64,000 bases of DNA from Plumapathes pennacea (GCA_964036295.1 OZ038467.1:6131001-6195000), one strand, 5' to 3'; counted from the first letter of the stretch, positions 23,601 through 44,438 are shown. A program made the numbers and translations. The notes: generated by a model from the sequence alone, not told the origin.

Positions 23601-26600
23601 AACATACAGTATGTGGATCAATCCAAGAGCACAGACAATATTGCAAAACCAATAGTATTGAAAGCAATTGCATAATTTAAAATGTGCCACTAAAAGCTGT
23701 GTACAGTTTAAATGATGAGTGCTCTACATCATTTTGATCTGGCTGCTCTTTAATGTTACTTTTTGGACAGTTAGTCATCTGAAAACTGTTCTATATGTGC
23801 TTTGTACCTTATTTTTCAGGTGCCAAAAATGCTGACCCAGAGTGGGTGACATTTGGTCCTTCAAGCCAGTTTGATACTATTGAACTGAAAGGTTTTGAAA
23901 AAGAGGAAGCCACAGACAAACCAGGTGGGTGTGCCTGTGCAAATGGGTTGGTTTACATGCATACATGTACATCACTTATGACTAATGAAAAATTTTCCTG
24001 CTGACTATAGCTTAATTAAGACCATGGAGGTGTCACTACACTGTAAGTGTTGGCTGCCAGTTAATTTTCTCTGCTGAAATTTGGCTGGCTACTGCTTGAT
24101 AAAAGGCATCAAGCAGAGCCCCTGTTGAGACCATCCCTTACTGGTAGCTACATTGCTGTAAGACATGAATCTGCCACAGGCCAGAGCTTAAGTTGTTTTA
24201 TTGACCAGTGGTTTTTGATTTGCTTCAATCAGTTAGAAAATCCCAACCCGTGAATGGTGAAGTGACAAAAGATCTCTGCAGAGAGAAAGAAAATGCATCT
24301 CAAGAGAAAGAAAGAAGCAAGGATGAGAGCAGTGAACCTAAAACCGGCAAGGTGGCAGAAGAGAGTGGAGAAGAGAAGAAGACGGCATTTGACCTTAACC
24401 AGTTTTTCATGTCAGACACACTGTTGCCTTTCTCGGCAGGGGTGAGTAATATTGTATGCTGTAGCATACATGTACTATACTGTAGGTAAAGTGTACATAC
24501 AGTAGGTGGTGCTAACAGGACATGGAATGCCCTTTTGTTAACAAGGTGTTCATTTTGCATTTCCTTAGTACGATCAATCCAGCAGCCGATTTTGCCAGTT
24601 CTTTGGACCAGGACACCCAGGCAGTAATTACAGTAGCAGTGGTAGTAGACGTTCATCTATAGCAGAGGAGCTGATGGAGCGAGCCGGTAAGAGTGTGGGA
24701 AGGTGGACTCTGCTTAGACTGTGACAGTCCATCCTTTTCTGGCCAAAGATCTTATGCACAAGTGAAAAATAAACATCTTTGAGTATCCAAGGTCTGAAAG
24801 TGAAGGGGGGTGAGGTCGCAGGCTGAGCAAGGTCTGGACACAAAGCCAGAGGCACATTAATGTTCAGCACTTGGACTGCCAACATTTGCTTCATCATCCA
24901 AATTAAGTTTAGAAAGTGCAAAACAAAAAAAAAAAAAGAAAAAGTGACCTCTGTGCAACTGAGAGCTATTTGACAGCTTTAGGCTTTATTTGACAGCTCA
25001 GGTGTTGGAAGTGATCACTGCTATTGAATGTACTCATTGAGAGCTTTCATTTGAGTGCTCCTTTGAGTTTTGTTTGATAGTTGTCTAGGTTGTCAGGTAA
25101 TGGATGTTCACCTCTTTTCAGGTTTCTCTAGTGGTGGTCCTGGCACTCCCCGTAGTCCCTCGCCTCTCCAGCAGTTTGGCTTCACACCCATCGTCCCTGC
25201 ACCAGATGCTAAAGCTGATGCAGAAGCACTGGAAGACATCCTGACAAGGTCAAAATTGGACGTGAAGCCTCTGCTAGATCAGGTCATGTCGGCTAATAGG
25301 GATGCAGCAAGAGTTAAGGGGCCTGTGCGCCTGGAGGATATAGAGGCAGAGGTCAGAAAGAGCAAGCAAAAGGAGGTGCCAGATCATGACAAAGAGAACA
25401 TGGTGAATACTGAGGTCGAGAAGAGCGCTGGACAGACAGAGCAAAACATGAAGGCATTCCAAATGCTGGTGCAGCAGATGAAGACTTCAGGCAGCCTTCC
25501 TGAAAAAGCCTACCCTCCTGTAAGTCACCAGACCTGAGATCATCTTTGTTAAAGTAACCCAAGAGTGATCACCTCCAATGTTCTCCTGCAGTTTCTGACC
25601 AAAAGTGTATCATACAAAAGAGAACTTGGTTTTTGATGCGTTGCTCAGACGATTTAGCTTTAAGTGAACTGTCTGCAATTCTCACAACAACTCTCAACAT
25701 TTCCTTCTTGACTGGTTGGGAGAAATAAATCCCTAAAATATCTGTAACCTGAACAAAATCGTTTGAGTTGTCAGCCTTTTTGCTAGGTTTTCGAGAAATG
25801 TGTTAGGAAATGCAAAAAGTGCGTATGTGATCTGAACAATTGTATGCACCACATACACTGTACAGCTATGTGTGGGATGTGAGAATTCTGTTCAAACATC
25901 ACCAGCACCCGTTAGAGTCATATCTGGCATTGTACATGGAAGTCAAATCCAGTGAACGTTGTTGTTGTTGTTGTTGTTGTCTTTAGATCAGCGGCCTCCC
26001 TAGTTACCTACTCCCCCAACCACCATCGCCCAAGGGCAAGTCATCCCGCCGTACCCCGTCACCACTGCAGAAGGCGTTGAGAAGATCTCCATCTCCTACC
26101 TACATGCTGCAGCAAGCAATGATGCAGGGCCAGCTGCCCGTCCCAACGGCGCTCTCTCCTGCCCAGGTTGTACCACAGATGAATGGACCAAACTCCCCTC
26201 TGGAAGCTTTCCACAAATCTTTGGGTAAGTGATTGTCCGGATTTCCATTGTGAATGTCGTCTGAAAGATTTTTTTGGACTACGCAATCTGACCGGGTCGT
26301 TTTTGAAAAATAGCCACTCTTTTGGCAGTGTTTCGAGTCGATGCGTTTTCATCATCAAATTTTATTGTTTTGCAGTAGACGCAAAGAAGAGGCGAATTGT
26401 GTTCTTGCTGCACGATTTTAAAATTCTTTCTTTGATTTTGGCCATACGCAATTAGTTAGGATCAAAATTATACAAAAAGTCAGGGCGACCGCTGTTTGAC
26501 GCTAACACGGTTCTGTTTCATAGTTAAATCTCCACAGCACCTGTTCTCCTCTCCAGTGCTGCAAAGATCGGTATCTCCTCTATCCATGGTGCCCCAGCAA

Positions 26601-28804
26601 CTTCAAGGTTCTCCTGTAAACTTCAACCACATGTCCCCTCAGAGTGTCCCGCCCGCCTCCCGAATCATCCACAAGCCCATACCGCAGCCGGCCCCGTTCA
26701 ACAGTGAACCCAGGAGAAGAGCCCCAGATAGACGGGAAGTCTTCAACAGCTCCGAGACCACAAAGAGTGCTACCCCCAACAAACCCGTGCATGTGATAGA
26801 CAGGGCATTCATGCCTACGTCCGTGTTGCGAAAGTACGGCGGCCTGGATAAGACGCATAAAGAGTCTGGAGTAGCCAGAGATAATAAAGACAAGAGCGAG
26901 GGCGTCTCAGCAGGTAAAGGTGACGTGAAAGACAACAATGTGGCTACAAAGTTGGATTTCGCGCTCGATGACGTGTCTGAAACCCGTGGCACGGGGAGCG
27001 CTCAGCCCAGTTCTCCCGAGAAACAGACGGGACATGAGTTGCCGAGGGCGAGAGAGGGTGCAGCAGAAGGCACCACCTCGCCGCGTGCATCCATCCTGAA
27101 TGGTCCCAGTTCACCCGGCCAGCCTTTGCTAGGGTCTTCAGTCTTGCAGAAGCCGACCGCGTTCAAGCCCTACCCAGCGTCTCCTCTTCTGCCTCCGGGC
27201 ATTAAGTCTGGTTCACACTCGGAACCGCAGTCGCCACTCTATACCATGGCACAGGCGGCAAGCTCCCCCTCCAGGACACTCAAACTTGTTTCGCACTCGG
27301 CGCCCTCTACCCCACAACGCCACCCGCATGCAGATAAAGCGGCGCTGCTACCGCACTCGGGTTTACTACCGCTGCAGGTGGAACAAGCGCTGGGGTGGGT
27401 GGGCTCAAATACCGGCCCTGCAGCAAACTCTGCTCAAGGGTTCGTGAAAGCGGATACCAGGGCTTCGATTGAACAACATGTGGAACAGCGAACAGCTCAG
27501 CCAGGTATCACTGGAGGTGGAGCCGCTCTTAGCAATGGCGTTTATGGTGTGTCTAAGCCTGACAGGGACGTCATGCACAATCACGTGGAAGGCGTGCATA
27601 TGGGTCAACAGCTACGTCACGGCATGGGTCCACCCAGAAACGGCCCGCCGCATGTGATCGCTAGAGGCCCCGTCGAACCAAGGTCCTCACCCACAGGGTT
27701 CCCCAGACAGAGAATGGACAACTTTGGGCAAAGACCCATGCCGAACGTCGTTAATGGCCGCATGTCGCCTTCTATGATGCAAACCGCCTACGGAAGCCGC
27801 TACCAGCGTACTCCGTTTAACTCGCCAATGTCCGGGGTGCCCATGCATCCGAGATCGGGCATGATGCAGCCAGGAATGATGCACCAGAGAGCTGTACACC
27901 CCGCGTTCATGCGCGGCATGTCGCCTGGTGGGGTTCCTGGCATGTCTCCAGTCCAACACGGCATGCCCATGCATGTCCCGCATGGCGGACGCTTCCCTAT
28001 GATGCCTGGACAGCACCCCCCACCCGTATATGGTGGTCGTGTGCCAATGTATCCTTCCGTTAATCCCGCCGCCATGATGGGCTCGCCTCACGTGACCATG
28101 GGTTCCAATGCTCGCCATCTACACGCGAATCGAGGTATTATCAGATCTTAGTGCTGATTTTCAAGTGTGAAGTAAGATGTTCTGCTGCTCGGTCCTTGAA
28201 ACGGATCTTGTACTTGTGTCTGCTGCTGTTGATGTCGTTGTTACTGTTCCTGTTGCTGTTTCTCTGTTGATGATGTTGGTGTTGTTGATATTTCTGTGTT
28301 GATGTCGATGTTACTGTTCCTGTTGCTGTTTCTCTGTTGATGATGTTGGTGTTGTTGATGTTTCAGTGTTGATGATGATGGTGATATTTCTTTGTTGGTG
28401 ATGGTGATTATGTTCCTGTGTTGATGATGATGATGTTTTTGTGTTGACGTTTCTGTGCTGATGGTGTTGTTACTGTTGTTGTGTCAATGTTGGTTTTGGT
28501 TTTAATTTTAATTTTGATGGTGCGTGAAAGTCGAATTGTGTGCTATGTTCTAAAATACCTCTCCTTCTACAGCGTGTAAATCAGTGAGTCGTCGTGAACA
28601 CTGTGTCTTGCTTGCTTTTCAGTTCCCAGTCCAGTCTCCGCGCCCCAGCAGCCCCATTCTTCAGGCAACATTTTGTCTCAGTGGTTCAGTGAAGATCTGC
28701 TCAAACAAGCTGTGCCCCAGACTTCCGTCAGACCCGACATTTCTCGCCGAATTATGTCCGTGGAGGAACTGGAACAGCAGCAGCAGGCCGCCGTCAGGAA
28801 CTAG
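20624..28804 (+). CDS. EIF4ENIF1: eIF4E transporter 4E-T
   Basis: Thirteen exons join in phase to 1168 aa (human 985): 20624-20699, 20936-21033, 21242-21315, 22173-22265, 22948-23176, 23350-23425, 23820-23924, 24233-24441, 24569-24686, 25122-25519, 25987-26224, 26524-28134, 28623-28804. 4E-T binds eIF4E, shuttles it and represses mRNAs in P-bodies with DDX6, LSM14 and PatL1. Seen here: the eIF4E-binding motif YSRDNLL (56-62); VLSPQRQSFG (about 120); an Arg-rich, probably nuclear-localising stretch (150-215); the Cup-homology DDX6-binding segment with PEWVTFGPSSQFDTIELKGF (222-241); FDLNQFF; the C-terminal SQWFSEDLL and MSVEELE motifs shared with the human end. The 1.6-kb exon 12 codes a Pro/Ser/Met/His-rich disordered region. 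Intron 5 starts with GC. The next gene on this strand is NLK, 6 kb away. Confidence 0.93.
22394..22409. repeat. Poly-C run in 4E-T intron 4
   Basis: About 16 consecutive C preceded by a T run; simple repeat. Confidence 0.9.
28232..28372. repeat. 71-bp tandem duplication in 4E-T intron 12
   Basis: A unit beginning GATGTCGTTGTTACTGTTCC and ending GATATTTCTGTGTT is repeated once almost exactly. More degenerate GTTGATGATG words continue to about 28470. It lies in the last intron. Confidence 0.8.
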
Positions 28805-29651
28805 ATCTAGGGCTCTTGTTTTTCGTGTCTTGTCTTTTCGTCCGCTGTTGCCTGAGCTTTAGCTTTCAGAGTTTATACGTACCTGTTTTTTGTGTACTTG
28901 TGTTCTAGTTGTCGTAGCTTTTTCCAAACCAACAAATTAATTAACGAAATCCAAGGTTTGTTCTTGTAATCGTTGACTAGGAATGCGAAAGAATATTGTC
29001 CAAAATGTACAAAGAAAAAGGAAAAAACTTCTAAAAGCAGAGTCGTGCTTCCAAATTGTAAAAAATACTGTAAAAGAGTAATATTTAAGACTAAGGGATT
29101 TGTGGGGCTTCCTCGTTCCCGTATACATTTGGCATTTGACGAGTCGAGGATTTATGTTTTTGTTGCTGTTACTTTTGTTGATTTTTTGTTTGTTTGTTTG
29201 TTTTTTACATTAAGGGTTACTTGTAGTTTGTTTTTTTCGTTGTTTGCCTTTGTAACCCTTCCCTGTCAAATCGTGTGGCGTTACAATCCTTTCACTAGTT
29301 CAAACATATCTTTGCTTGTTTCGACTGCGTAATGTACCGTTAAGACCCGCGTATAAGCTGCACCTGTGTATAAGCCGCAGTTTCTCATAGGCTGATACGG
29401 GAGTCTGCGTTATATGTGTGTAGAGAAGGGTCTGACAGATAAAGTGTGAAAAGTAACTTTTGTATGTAGACTGTATGATGTTGGCATCTATAGCATTTCG
29501 AAGAATGTTAGTTTCTGGGAATTCAAACTGTACTAACATTAGCGTAAGAGATGAGTGGATCGCGTTGTTCAAGAAGAATTTCTCACATCCTTTACCTCCA
29601 CTGTGTAACTTATTCATTCTGTGGGTCCAATGACTCACAGAAGGTGTACAG

Positions 29652-29657
29652 AATAAA
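29652..29657 (+). terminator. Candidate polyadenylation signal of 4E-T
   Basis: AATAAA followed by (GA)n lies about 850 bases after the 4E-T stop codon. The stretch 28805-29651 would be the 3' UTR and holds no recognised gene. Confidence 0.5.
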
Positions 29658-29706
29658 GAGAGAGAGAGAGAAAGCTGCCTTGGACATATTTTTGTTGTGA
29701 ACTTAT

Positions 29707-29985
29707 TTGGGCCTTGTTTTACATCCAGTTGCCATTACTATATTTCAAGCTGAGAAAGCTGCTGCGGCCTCGTTCCAATCATTCTACCTCTTGAACCAGT
29801 TAAATGAGATGTTACCACTCAAAACGAATTTGTCGAGCGTTGTTGATGCTGTTAAATACGCCTCGTCCAGGAAACATGAGTTATTGGAAGGTTTCCCCAG
29901 TGTGCTTTGCAAACAATTGCGCAGAGCATACTGGGAAGACCCGCTCAAGCGATCACTACGACTTTCAGGAGTGACAAGAAAATAG
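29707..29985 (+). CDS. Possible coding fragment, unrecognised
   Basis: An open frame of 92 codons ending at TAG, preceded by a possible acceptor (TTTCAAG at about 29745-29751). From there the text has even codon use and a plausible globular composition: Ala-rich start, then NQLNEMLPLKTNLSSVVDAV and a basic end with AYWEDPLKRSLRL. I do not recognise the family, and no upstream exon was found. It could be the last exon of an unseen gene, a decayed copy or chance. Confidence 0.25.
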   Translation: MGLVLHPVAITIFQAEKAAAASFQSFYLLNQLNEMLPLKTNLSSVVDAVKYASSRKHELLEGFPSVLCKQLRRAYWEDPLKRSLRLSGVTRK

Positions 29986-30690
29986 CTTTTTCTGTAGCGG
30001 TCTAATAGGTGCTTAAGGACGTTCGCGCAAAAATCTTTTAACGCAGCCAATTTGTTAAAACTTCTGCAACAGTTAGATTATAGGAACCTTGTACCAGAAA
30101 TGTAGGTAGTGAAGCCAGAATGGACGGGAGAGCCTGCTCGCAGGTTACATAAGTGATGATATTCCGTGCGAGGAGGTCGCGATCGGTTGGCAGTTTTCGT
30201 GCATGCCGCATTTGTGTAGGCGGGGCTCCAGAGATACAAATCGTTTGATTGGTTGTTACCAGTTGCGTTAGTGCTATGCGATCATTTCGACAAGATATAA
30301 TCGGCTCCTTTTCGAGTTGAGAGAGTAAGATCTTAATAACCTTAGTAAATAATGCGATTAGAGCAAAATTAAAGTAGTTCTGCCGTTCTTCTTTATTTGT
30401 AGAGGCTGAATTGCACTGACAGGCATCCGTCATAGTCTATCACGGCAAACTCAGATTAACTAATTTCCGAACACTCTTAACGTGCACACAACAGGAATTC
30501 TAAGTAGATATTTTTGTTTGATTGCCACATATTTACGAACATTTGGGCGCCTTGGCCGACTTGACAGCTGACCGACACGGGCAAGAATCATCTGTTGTAT
30601 GTAAATATAGTATCACGAACATATTACGTCTGTTGTCACAAGCCACTATCAGTAAATCCGTTAATAATGCTTTATAAAGCATGTGAATAC

Positions 30691-30882
30691 TACCAAACAC
30701 GCAGGAATATCAGCCAAAATGTTCAGATCAAGCAAACATTTAGTCATAGCAGCCTCTGGTTCTTCAAAACGGATCAAAGCCGCATGGACTTGTTTCGTGC
30801 AGGCTTCTTGGCTCCACTTGGAGAAACACGTGATATAACGTGTGCTGCTTGTGCACGTTTTGAAAATGGAAGCAAGAAATAA
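30691..30882 (+). pseudogene. BIR-like fragment (degenerate)
   Basis: The open frame (30595-30882) contains, in its second half, TFSHSSLWFF followed by DLFRAGFLAPLG and ITCAACARFENG. This resembles the middle of a baculovirus-IAP-repeat domain (TF..W, then AGF, then C..C). The distal His and Cys zinc ligands are missing because the frame stops at once. An AATAAA follows the stop. It is best read as a fragment or decayed copy; chance likeness is possible. Confidence 0.25.
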
Positions 30883-31553
30883 AACTAGAAGCACTAGTAT
30901 GTGGCACTAACGTGAGCTTTTATTTCTACATCGGTCCACCCGTGACTCTGTAACTCCTGTATAATGACCGGTTCGCCCGCATGCATAGTGACCGATGTGT
31001 GGCCACAGTTAGGCGACGTCACAAGGTTTCGTTTTACACTGTTCGTTTGTTCGTTTCGACTATTTCGGGTTCTTCCATATATATTTATATATATATAATA
31101 CCAGTAATTCCATGTGAATTGATGGTGAAGCTTTAACATCTATTATGCCTCACTTCCTTTTTCGGTTGCTAAGTGAACAGCGTTTTAACTTTTATCGATC
31201 CACCCTGACCGAGTTTGGAAGGACACGCAAAACTGCCATTCCTTAAACTCATGTGGTAACGTAGAATCATCGACTTGATTGACTTGCAAATTGTTAGTCA
31301 GTGCCATAAGAAAATCTAGCAACAATTGGTTTTGACTGCATCATGCATCAGAAAACTTCGTAGCCAACTGAATAAGACTATAAGCTTTCAACTAGTTTTT
31401 GCTGAAGGGAGAGTCTTTTCTTGACTGGCTGATTTCTCGATTAATATAGCCAAGTTTCAGAGGTGATTAGATGATTATTTCGATTAGTTGCACCAGTTTG
31501 ATCAGACACGATCACGAGAAAGAGCAGAGAAGAAGAACTGACTGGGGATTTTT
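30883..31553. other. Intergenic, nothing recognised
   Basis: No supported gene. A short AT-rich TATATATTTATATATATATA tract lies at about 31077-31098. Confidence 0.4.
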
Positions 31554-31783
31554 AGGGCGCGTTTTCATTGGGTTTGTTCCGGAATAGGAATAGAGATGTT
31601 GTTCAGTAAAGTTCTTTGGTTTGGATTTGACTTGGATGGGAAATGCATCCCCGGGAGCTGTTCAAAATGTCAGCGTGAAGGTTTTTAAAACAATTTCGAG
31701 CGAAATTTACCCCCGGAACAAGCAGCACTTTGGGTAATTTTGGATATTCCTATTCCGGAATAGACCCAATCGAACGCAGCCTT
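31554..31783. repeat. MITE-like TIR element
   Basis: AGGGCGCGTTTTCATTGGGT plus TTGTTCCGGAATAGG at the left is mirrored by CCTATTCCGGAATAG plus ACCCAATCGAACGCAGCCT at the right, arms about 35 bases with few mismatches. The interior is non-coding. Confidence 0.8.
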
Positions 31784-32080
31784 AGTCAGCCCGCTTGTGA
31801 AAACGCCAAGCACTATTTTGCCGGCTGCATACATAGTTTACTATGAGAGCCGCGCAGTGACCGACAACACCTAAGTCAGTTCTGACTTAAAGTCAAAACC
31901 ATGCATGGTCGTGTCTAGTGCAGTCAGTATTAGCCTTGGTTCATAACTGCCTGAATTCGGATTCCGATCCTGACAGCTGTTGACGGGCACTCCTAAAGTA
32001 ATTTATCTAGTAAGTGGAATCCAGTCTGCATGTACTATGCATGCCGTTAAGGATCTGTGAAACACTTGCATGCAAGCAAT

Positions 32081-32376
32081 AGAATATATTTTTTTTGCCG
32101 GCCGATCGGCTGCAGAAAGTTCTAGAGGAAAAGTTTTATTTTTACGTCTCGACAGAGACAGGCAAGTGCACGGACATAGAGACGATCTGTACATGACGAA
32201 AATAAGATTTTGCAGAGGAGAAGACTGATAGAATATTTTTTGCCGGCTTATCGGCTGCAGAAAGTTCTAGAGGAAAAGTTCTAATTTTACGTCTCGAGAG
32301 AGCTGAGACAGGCAAGTGCACGGACATAGAGACGAACTGTACATGACCAAAATAGGATTTTGCAGAGGAGAAGACA
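32081..32376. repeat. Tandem duplication of a ~147-bp unit
   Basis: Two head-to-tail units carry TCGGCTGCAGAAAGTTCTAG, GGCAAGTGCACGGACATAGA and GATTTTGCAGAGGAGAAGAC in the same order, at about 32081-32226 and 32229-32376, with about 10 percent difference. No function visible. Confidence 0.85.
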
Positions 32377-34845
32377 GAATCTTTAAAACCTTTCTGTGAA
32401 TTATACAAAGTTAAAAGGCGGAAACTCCCTTTTTGTTCTTGTCTCGAAATAGTCTGTATAATATTCAGGGCCCATATTGGAACGAAAATAATGATCATTT
32501 TTACATTCCGTGTCTCGCGAACCAACTGCCATGTGCGAGCCCAACATCCGTGACGTCACTGATATGTTCTTTTTGTTTGCATGACTTGTTATTTACACGA
32601 GCACTCTTTTTTTTTCGCCTATACTCGGAGTAGTTTTGTTTATGCGAAGTCGGTAACTTTTTCATATTCAATTGATCTTGAGTTTTGTCCTACGAAAATA
32701 TATTCTGGCATAGTTGCATTTTCCAAACATACCGAAGGTTTAACTAATGCGTGATTTTCAGACTGAATCACCAGTAATTTCATAAAGGCGAAAAATGGAA
32801 AATTGGCAAATATTTACTAACAAACTCAAATACGTTGCCAAGTTATCGGCGGTAATAAGCTTTCTTTTGAAAGACGGTCAATAATTATGTTTCACTTCGC
32901 ACTGGCACAAACTTCATTATTCAAAAAGCTCACATCGTTTAGTCGCCTGAGCTTGCCTGGCAGTACGTTCACTGGGACTTTACAGCAGTGTCCGCTGAGT
33001 TGCTTTTACTGATCACACGGAGGATCTAGGACTTAAGAGACATACGGAACAGACAGATCGGCAGAGACAGGGACAGATAGAGGCACCACAACAGAAAGTG
33101 AATATACAGCGGACACTAACTTACCCCAGCTCAGTTCAGAGAGGGGGCAGGGAGGGAAGAAAACGTAGCTCGGATAAGTCATAATGTAGTCCTGAGTCTC
33201 TGATCAAATAATAAACTTGAAGCAACCGTGTGTTTTGTCATGACCAGCCAACTACATGTGCATTTATTGCGTGATAATAACCAGTACATTGTGATATGAC
33301 ATGCCTTGCTGTTCTATCAGTGCAAGACCAAAATCCTTACAAAAGCTAGCTTACAAAAAAAAGAAACAACTGTTGTCCGGTTGAACCACTTTATACTTTT
33401 CCCGACCACGTTGTTGTTTCTTAATCTCAAGGTTTTATTGTAATGATTCTTAAGCTTTTTATGAGTTACAGAATGATTGCTCATGGCTCTGTTCCAAACC
33501 TCAACGTTTGCGTGATCCGGACCACGTGATCAGCATGCGGCCCATGCACATGCCTTATTAAGCCGATGAACGCGTTTGAACAAGTCTAGAACCTCCAGTT
33601 CATTTTTCACTCGTGGACAAGCTCTTTGGCCGGCACAGTCTACGTTTCTAAGTACAACTCTTAATCAGTCAGCGAACAAATGTGTTCTGGTAAACAGTAA
33701 AAAGGTAAATTACGGTTCCATCGACGTCGTAAAGTTATCAGAAAAATGTTGATTATAGACCCTGGAGTGGAATTGGCGCTCCATTTTTCAAGGCATAGAT
33801 ATGATCGACAGGTGTGAAGTCACCTTTAATAACTTCTTACTGTCAAACGGTATCAGTTAAAGCCCTTTTTTTGCAAGAACTCATGAGACTGCAATAAACA
33901 AAAGCTGTAGCTTCCGTCTGAAGAATAAGGTGATTATATTGACGATCGAACCCCTCGCGTGATACAGCTCATTAACAAAGGCTGCGCCACATCAGGGAAC
34001 GGGTAATGCGTCATCGACGCACGCCATCCTGAAAGCTAAAACGAGTTTTCTTCTTGACTGGTTGTTTTTAATTAGTGTCCGAGTCTTCACTGTCCATAAG
34101 GCTGCCTTCTTTAACTTAACCGCTTTAAACTTATCCTAATGCTGGTAACTGAATAGCCTGTATTAACATTTGCTATAATCACTTCCTCGTATTAAAGTCA
34201 GAAATGGGGCGACGACAACTTGACACCTCTTTAAGCGTAAGTGACCGGGGCAAGTGATTCCCTCAACAAAATTAGAGTAAAAATAAAACGTCCCAGCATC
34301 CGTTACACGCATGCAACACGTTCGAAACGAATTACTAGAATGCCTTCAGGCTAACTTCCAGACAATGATAGGAGACTGATATGGAACCAATATTGCAAAG
34401 TAGTTCCCAAGGTCATCAAGAAATAAGTTCTACGCCAAAAATTGTCTTATCTGTCCTATGACACGGAGGATAAAAATTTACGGGAAACTTTAATTAGGAT
34501 TTGTGTGCGTGCGAGTCAGTTCCGTGCCTCACGTACCGGAGTGTCAGCTTCGCGTGACTTCTGGTTCCGTGACCGGACATTATAGTTTCTGTCCCAGAGG
34601 TCCGTGCGCGCGCGCGCGCGTTGCGTGACGCAGGCGCACTAAAGGCTTGCCACATGTGCCTGATCGACAGTTCAAAAAGAACAGAACCAGACCGGGTGCG
34701 GTGGAGCAATGGGGTTGTCACAGTGAAAGGGCCTCGGTCTTTCAACCAACTTTCACATCAGCGTGAATGCTGAACAAGCGACGCTGTGACAACAGATCCA
34801 TCATGAAGCTGAATTAGAGATGGAAAGCGTCGGTTCTTGGATCTG
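32377..34845. other. Intergenic upstream region of NLK
   Basis: No coding exon recognised. A (CG)n tract lies at about 34606-34621 in a locally CpG-rich stretch (34500-34700), which is the most promoter-like segment before the NLK start. Confidence 0.4.
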
Positions 34846-42598
<7,753 letters not shown>

Positions 42599-44432
42599 AT
42601 CAGTATTTTGTTTGAGAGGATCCACAAAAGAAAAGAAAAGAAGTTGAGGTGAAGCCACAACTGGTGGTGATAACACTAAGGAATCATTCTCGGAGACATG
42701 ACTTGGAGATGCTTACTGTAATATATTTGAAGTATATGTCAGACAGTGCAATAAGAAGCTGAATTTAAAGACTGCATGCTGCTTGCGGTCCGCTGCCTTT
42801 TGAGCAAAAGGCTTGTAATATTTTAGCTAGCTAATTTTGAATTTTTCAATTGAAACATGCAAGCGTGTGCAGTGTATTAAGCACACTTGAAGCTAGGTGG
42901 GTTTGCAATTCACCGCCCAACTTTCCATTCGTTGTGTACATGTCTGTGTTCGTCATGTCTCATTTGTTTTGTTTTTGTTTCTTTTTACACAGTATATTGT
43001 TCTTGTTTGTGTGTTTTTGTGTGTTGTTTTTCGTTATTTTATATTTTTGTTTCGCTTTTTGTTTTCTGTTTTTGTTCAGATGATCATATTATTTTATTCG
43101 ATGTGCAGATGGAGAAATGTTAGATGAAATTCGCTCGAAGATGTAGAAGTATGAAAAAGGAGGGGGTGGGGGGGAGGGCAGCAAAGAGAAATGTACTTAT
43201 TCATGCGTTCGTGTATTTCATTTTTGTTGTTTATTTTTGTGAATGCCTCGTTTTGGTCGTTTGTGTGTTTTCGTTAATTTGTCTATTTTTGTGGGTACTA
43301 AGTTTCAATTTTAGCTGAGTCAAGTACTCAGCGTTACAGCTGCAATTATTGTTAGGCCGGGTGGGATAATCGTCTCAGAGAAGCCTGAATTTTCCACCCT
43401 AATGCAATGTAAACATTTCTAAAAAGGGGCTAGCATCAGTAATTTTTTAAGCATACCAACCTCGCCAAACATCAATGTAATTTTGATAATAGCAAAATGC
43501 GATACTGCGCCTCAATTTTATAACTTTTCATTGCAACGTAAAAGTCGTACAAGTAACAAGGAGGCCCGCAATATCACACTGCCAGTGGCCGCTTTCAATC
43601 CGATTTTTTTCCCAAAATTGCTGGGCTTAGTTGTTTAAAGTTCAATTATGCTAATTATTTACTGAAAGATTTCTCTCAGACTCTCGATTTCTCTCAGTTG
43701 TTTTTGTTTATGTTTGCTTGTTTTCACCAAGATATTGAGGGAAAGAAGTTGGTTAATCCTGGATTAGCTTAATTGAGCTTTGAACAACTGGGACAGGGCG
43801 ACCCCAGCTGCTGTCTGTCTCGTGCATTCTTCGACACATTTGAGAACACTATTGCCGTATCATTTTTGAAAATATCGCAGCGTTTCTCGTGTCGTAAGCG
43901 TGCCGCAAGATAACAGAAGAAAGCTAAAATCGATGTACTTTTTATAGTACAATCACTTGAATCATATTATGTTGGTGTAATGTGGTCTAATGAGCGCGAG
44001 TTCGTTAATATCTTCCACATTACGAAGACCAATGTAATGTAAGATGCAGTGCGCCAAACGTTTGAGTTACGCCAAGTTTTCGTGCTGCCATCTGGTTTCA
44101 TTGTTCTGTTACTACAGTCAAACATTTTATAATTTGAGAATCAGTTATGTTTAGAGAGTACTACGTTTCTCGAAATGGTTGTTTCTTTTTATTTCTGAAC
44201 TATTGTTTCTTTTCAATTAGTTTTACTCTATTGTTTTCTGGGTAGCAGTGGTTTCTCATGCCACTCGAAACAAGCATCAAGTTTTCTTTTGAATATTTAT
44301 TTATTTTCTAAAGCGATGTTTTGTATTTATTTGTTAAACGTCAAAGCAAGGTTTTGCTCTGCACAAAATATCCTGCACAATGCAGCACAATGATCAAAGA
44401 AATTAATTATAAATTTTGTGCATTGAATATGA
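42599..44432 (+). other. Probable 3' UTR of NLK
   Basis: About 1.8 kb of T-rich sequence between the NLK stop and the AATAAA at 44433. The frames at 42850-43320 are products of TTTTTGT-rich DNA and not genes. A lone end of the GGATTAGCTTAA/CTTTGAACAACTGGG element family lies at about 43745-43795. Confidence 0.5.
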
Positions 44433-44438
44433 AATAAA
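44433..44438 (+). terminator. Candidate polyadenylation signal of NLK
   Basis: AATAAA is the last canonical hexamer before the first minus-strand exon of the next gene family, so the two transcription units converge here. Confidence 0.45.

Noticed and set aside
27687..28118. His/Gly-rich minus-strand frames
   Set aside because: Antisense to the large exon 12 of 4E-T, which is Pro/Met/His-rich.
42850..43318. Hydrophobic Phe/Val/Cys frames that look like membrane segments
   Set aside because: They come from TTTTTGT-rich DNA in the NLK 3' UTR; three overlapping frames all look alike.
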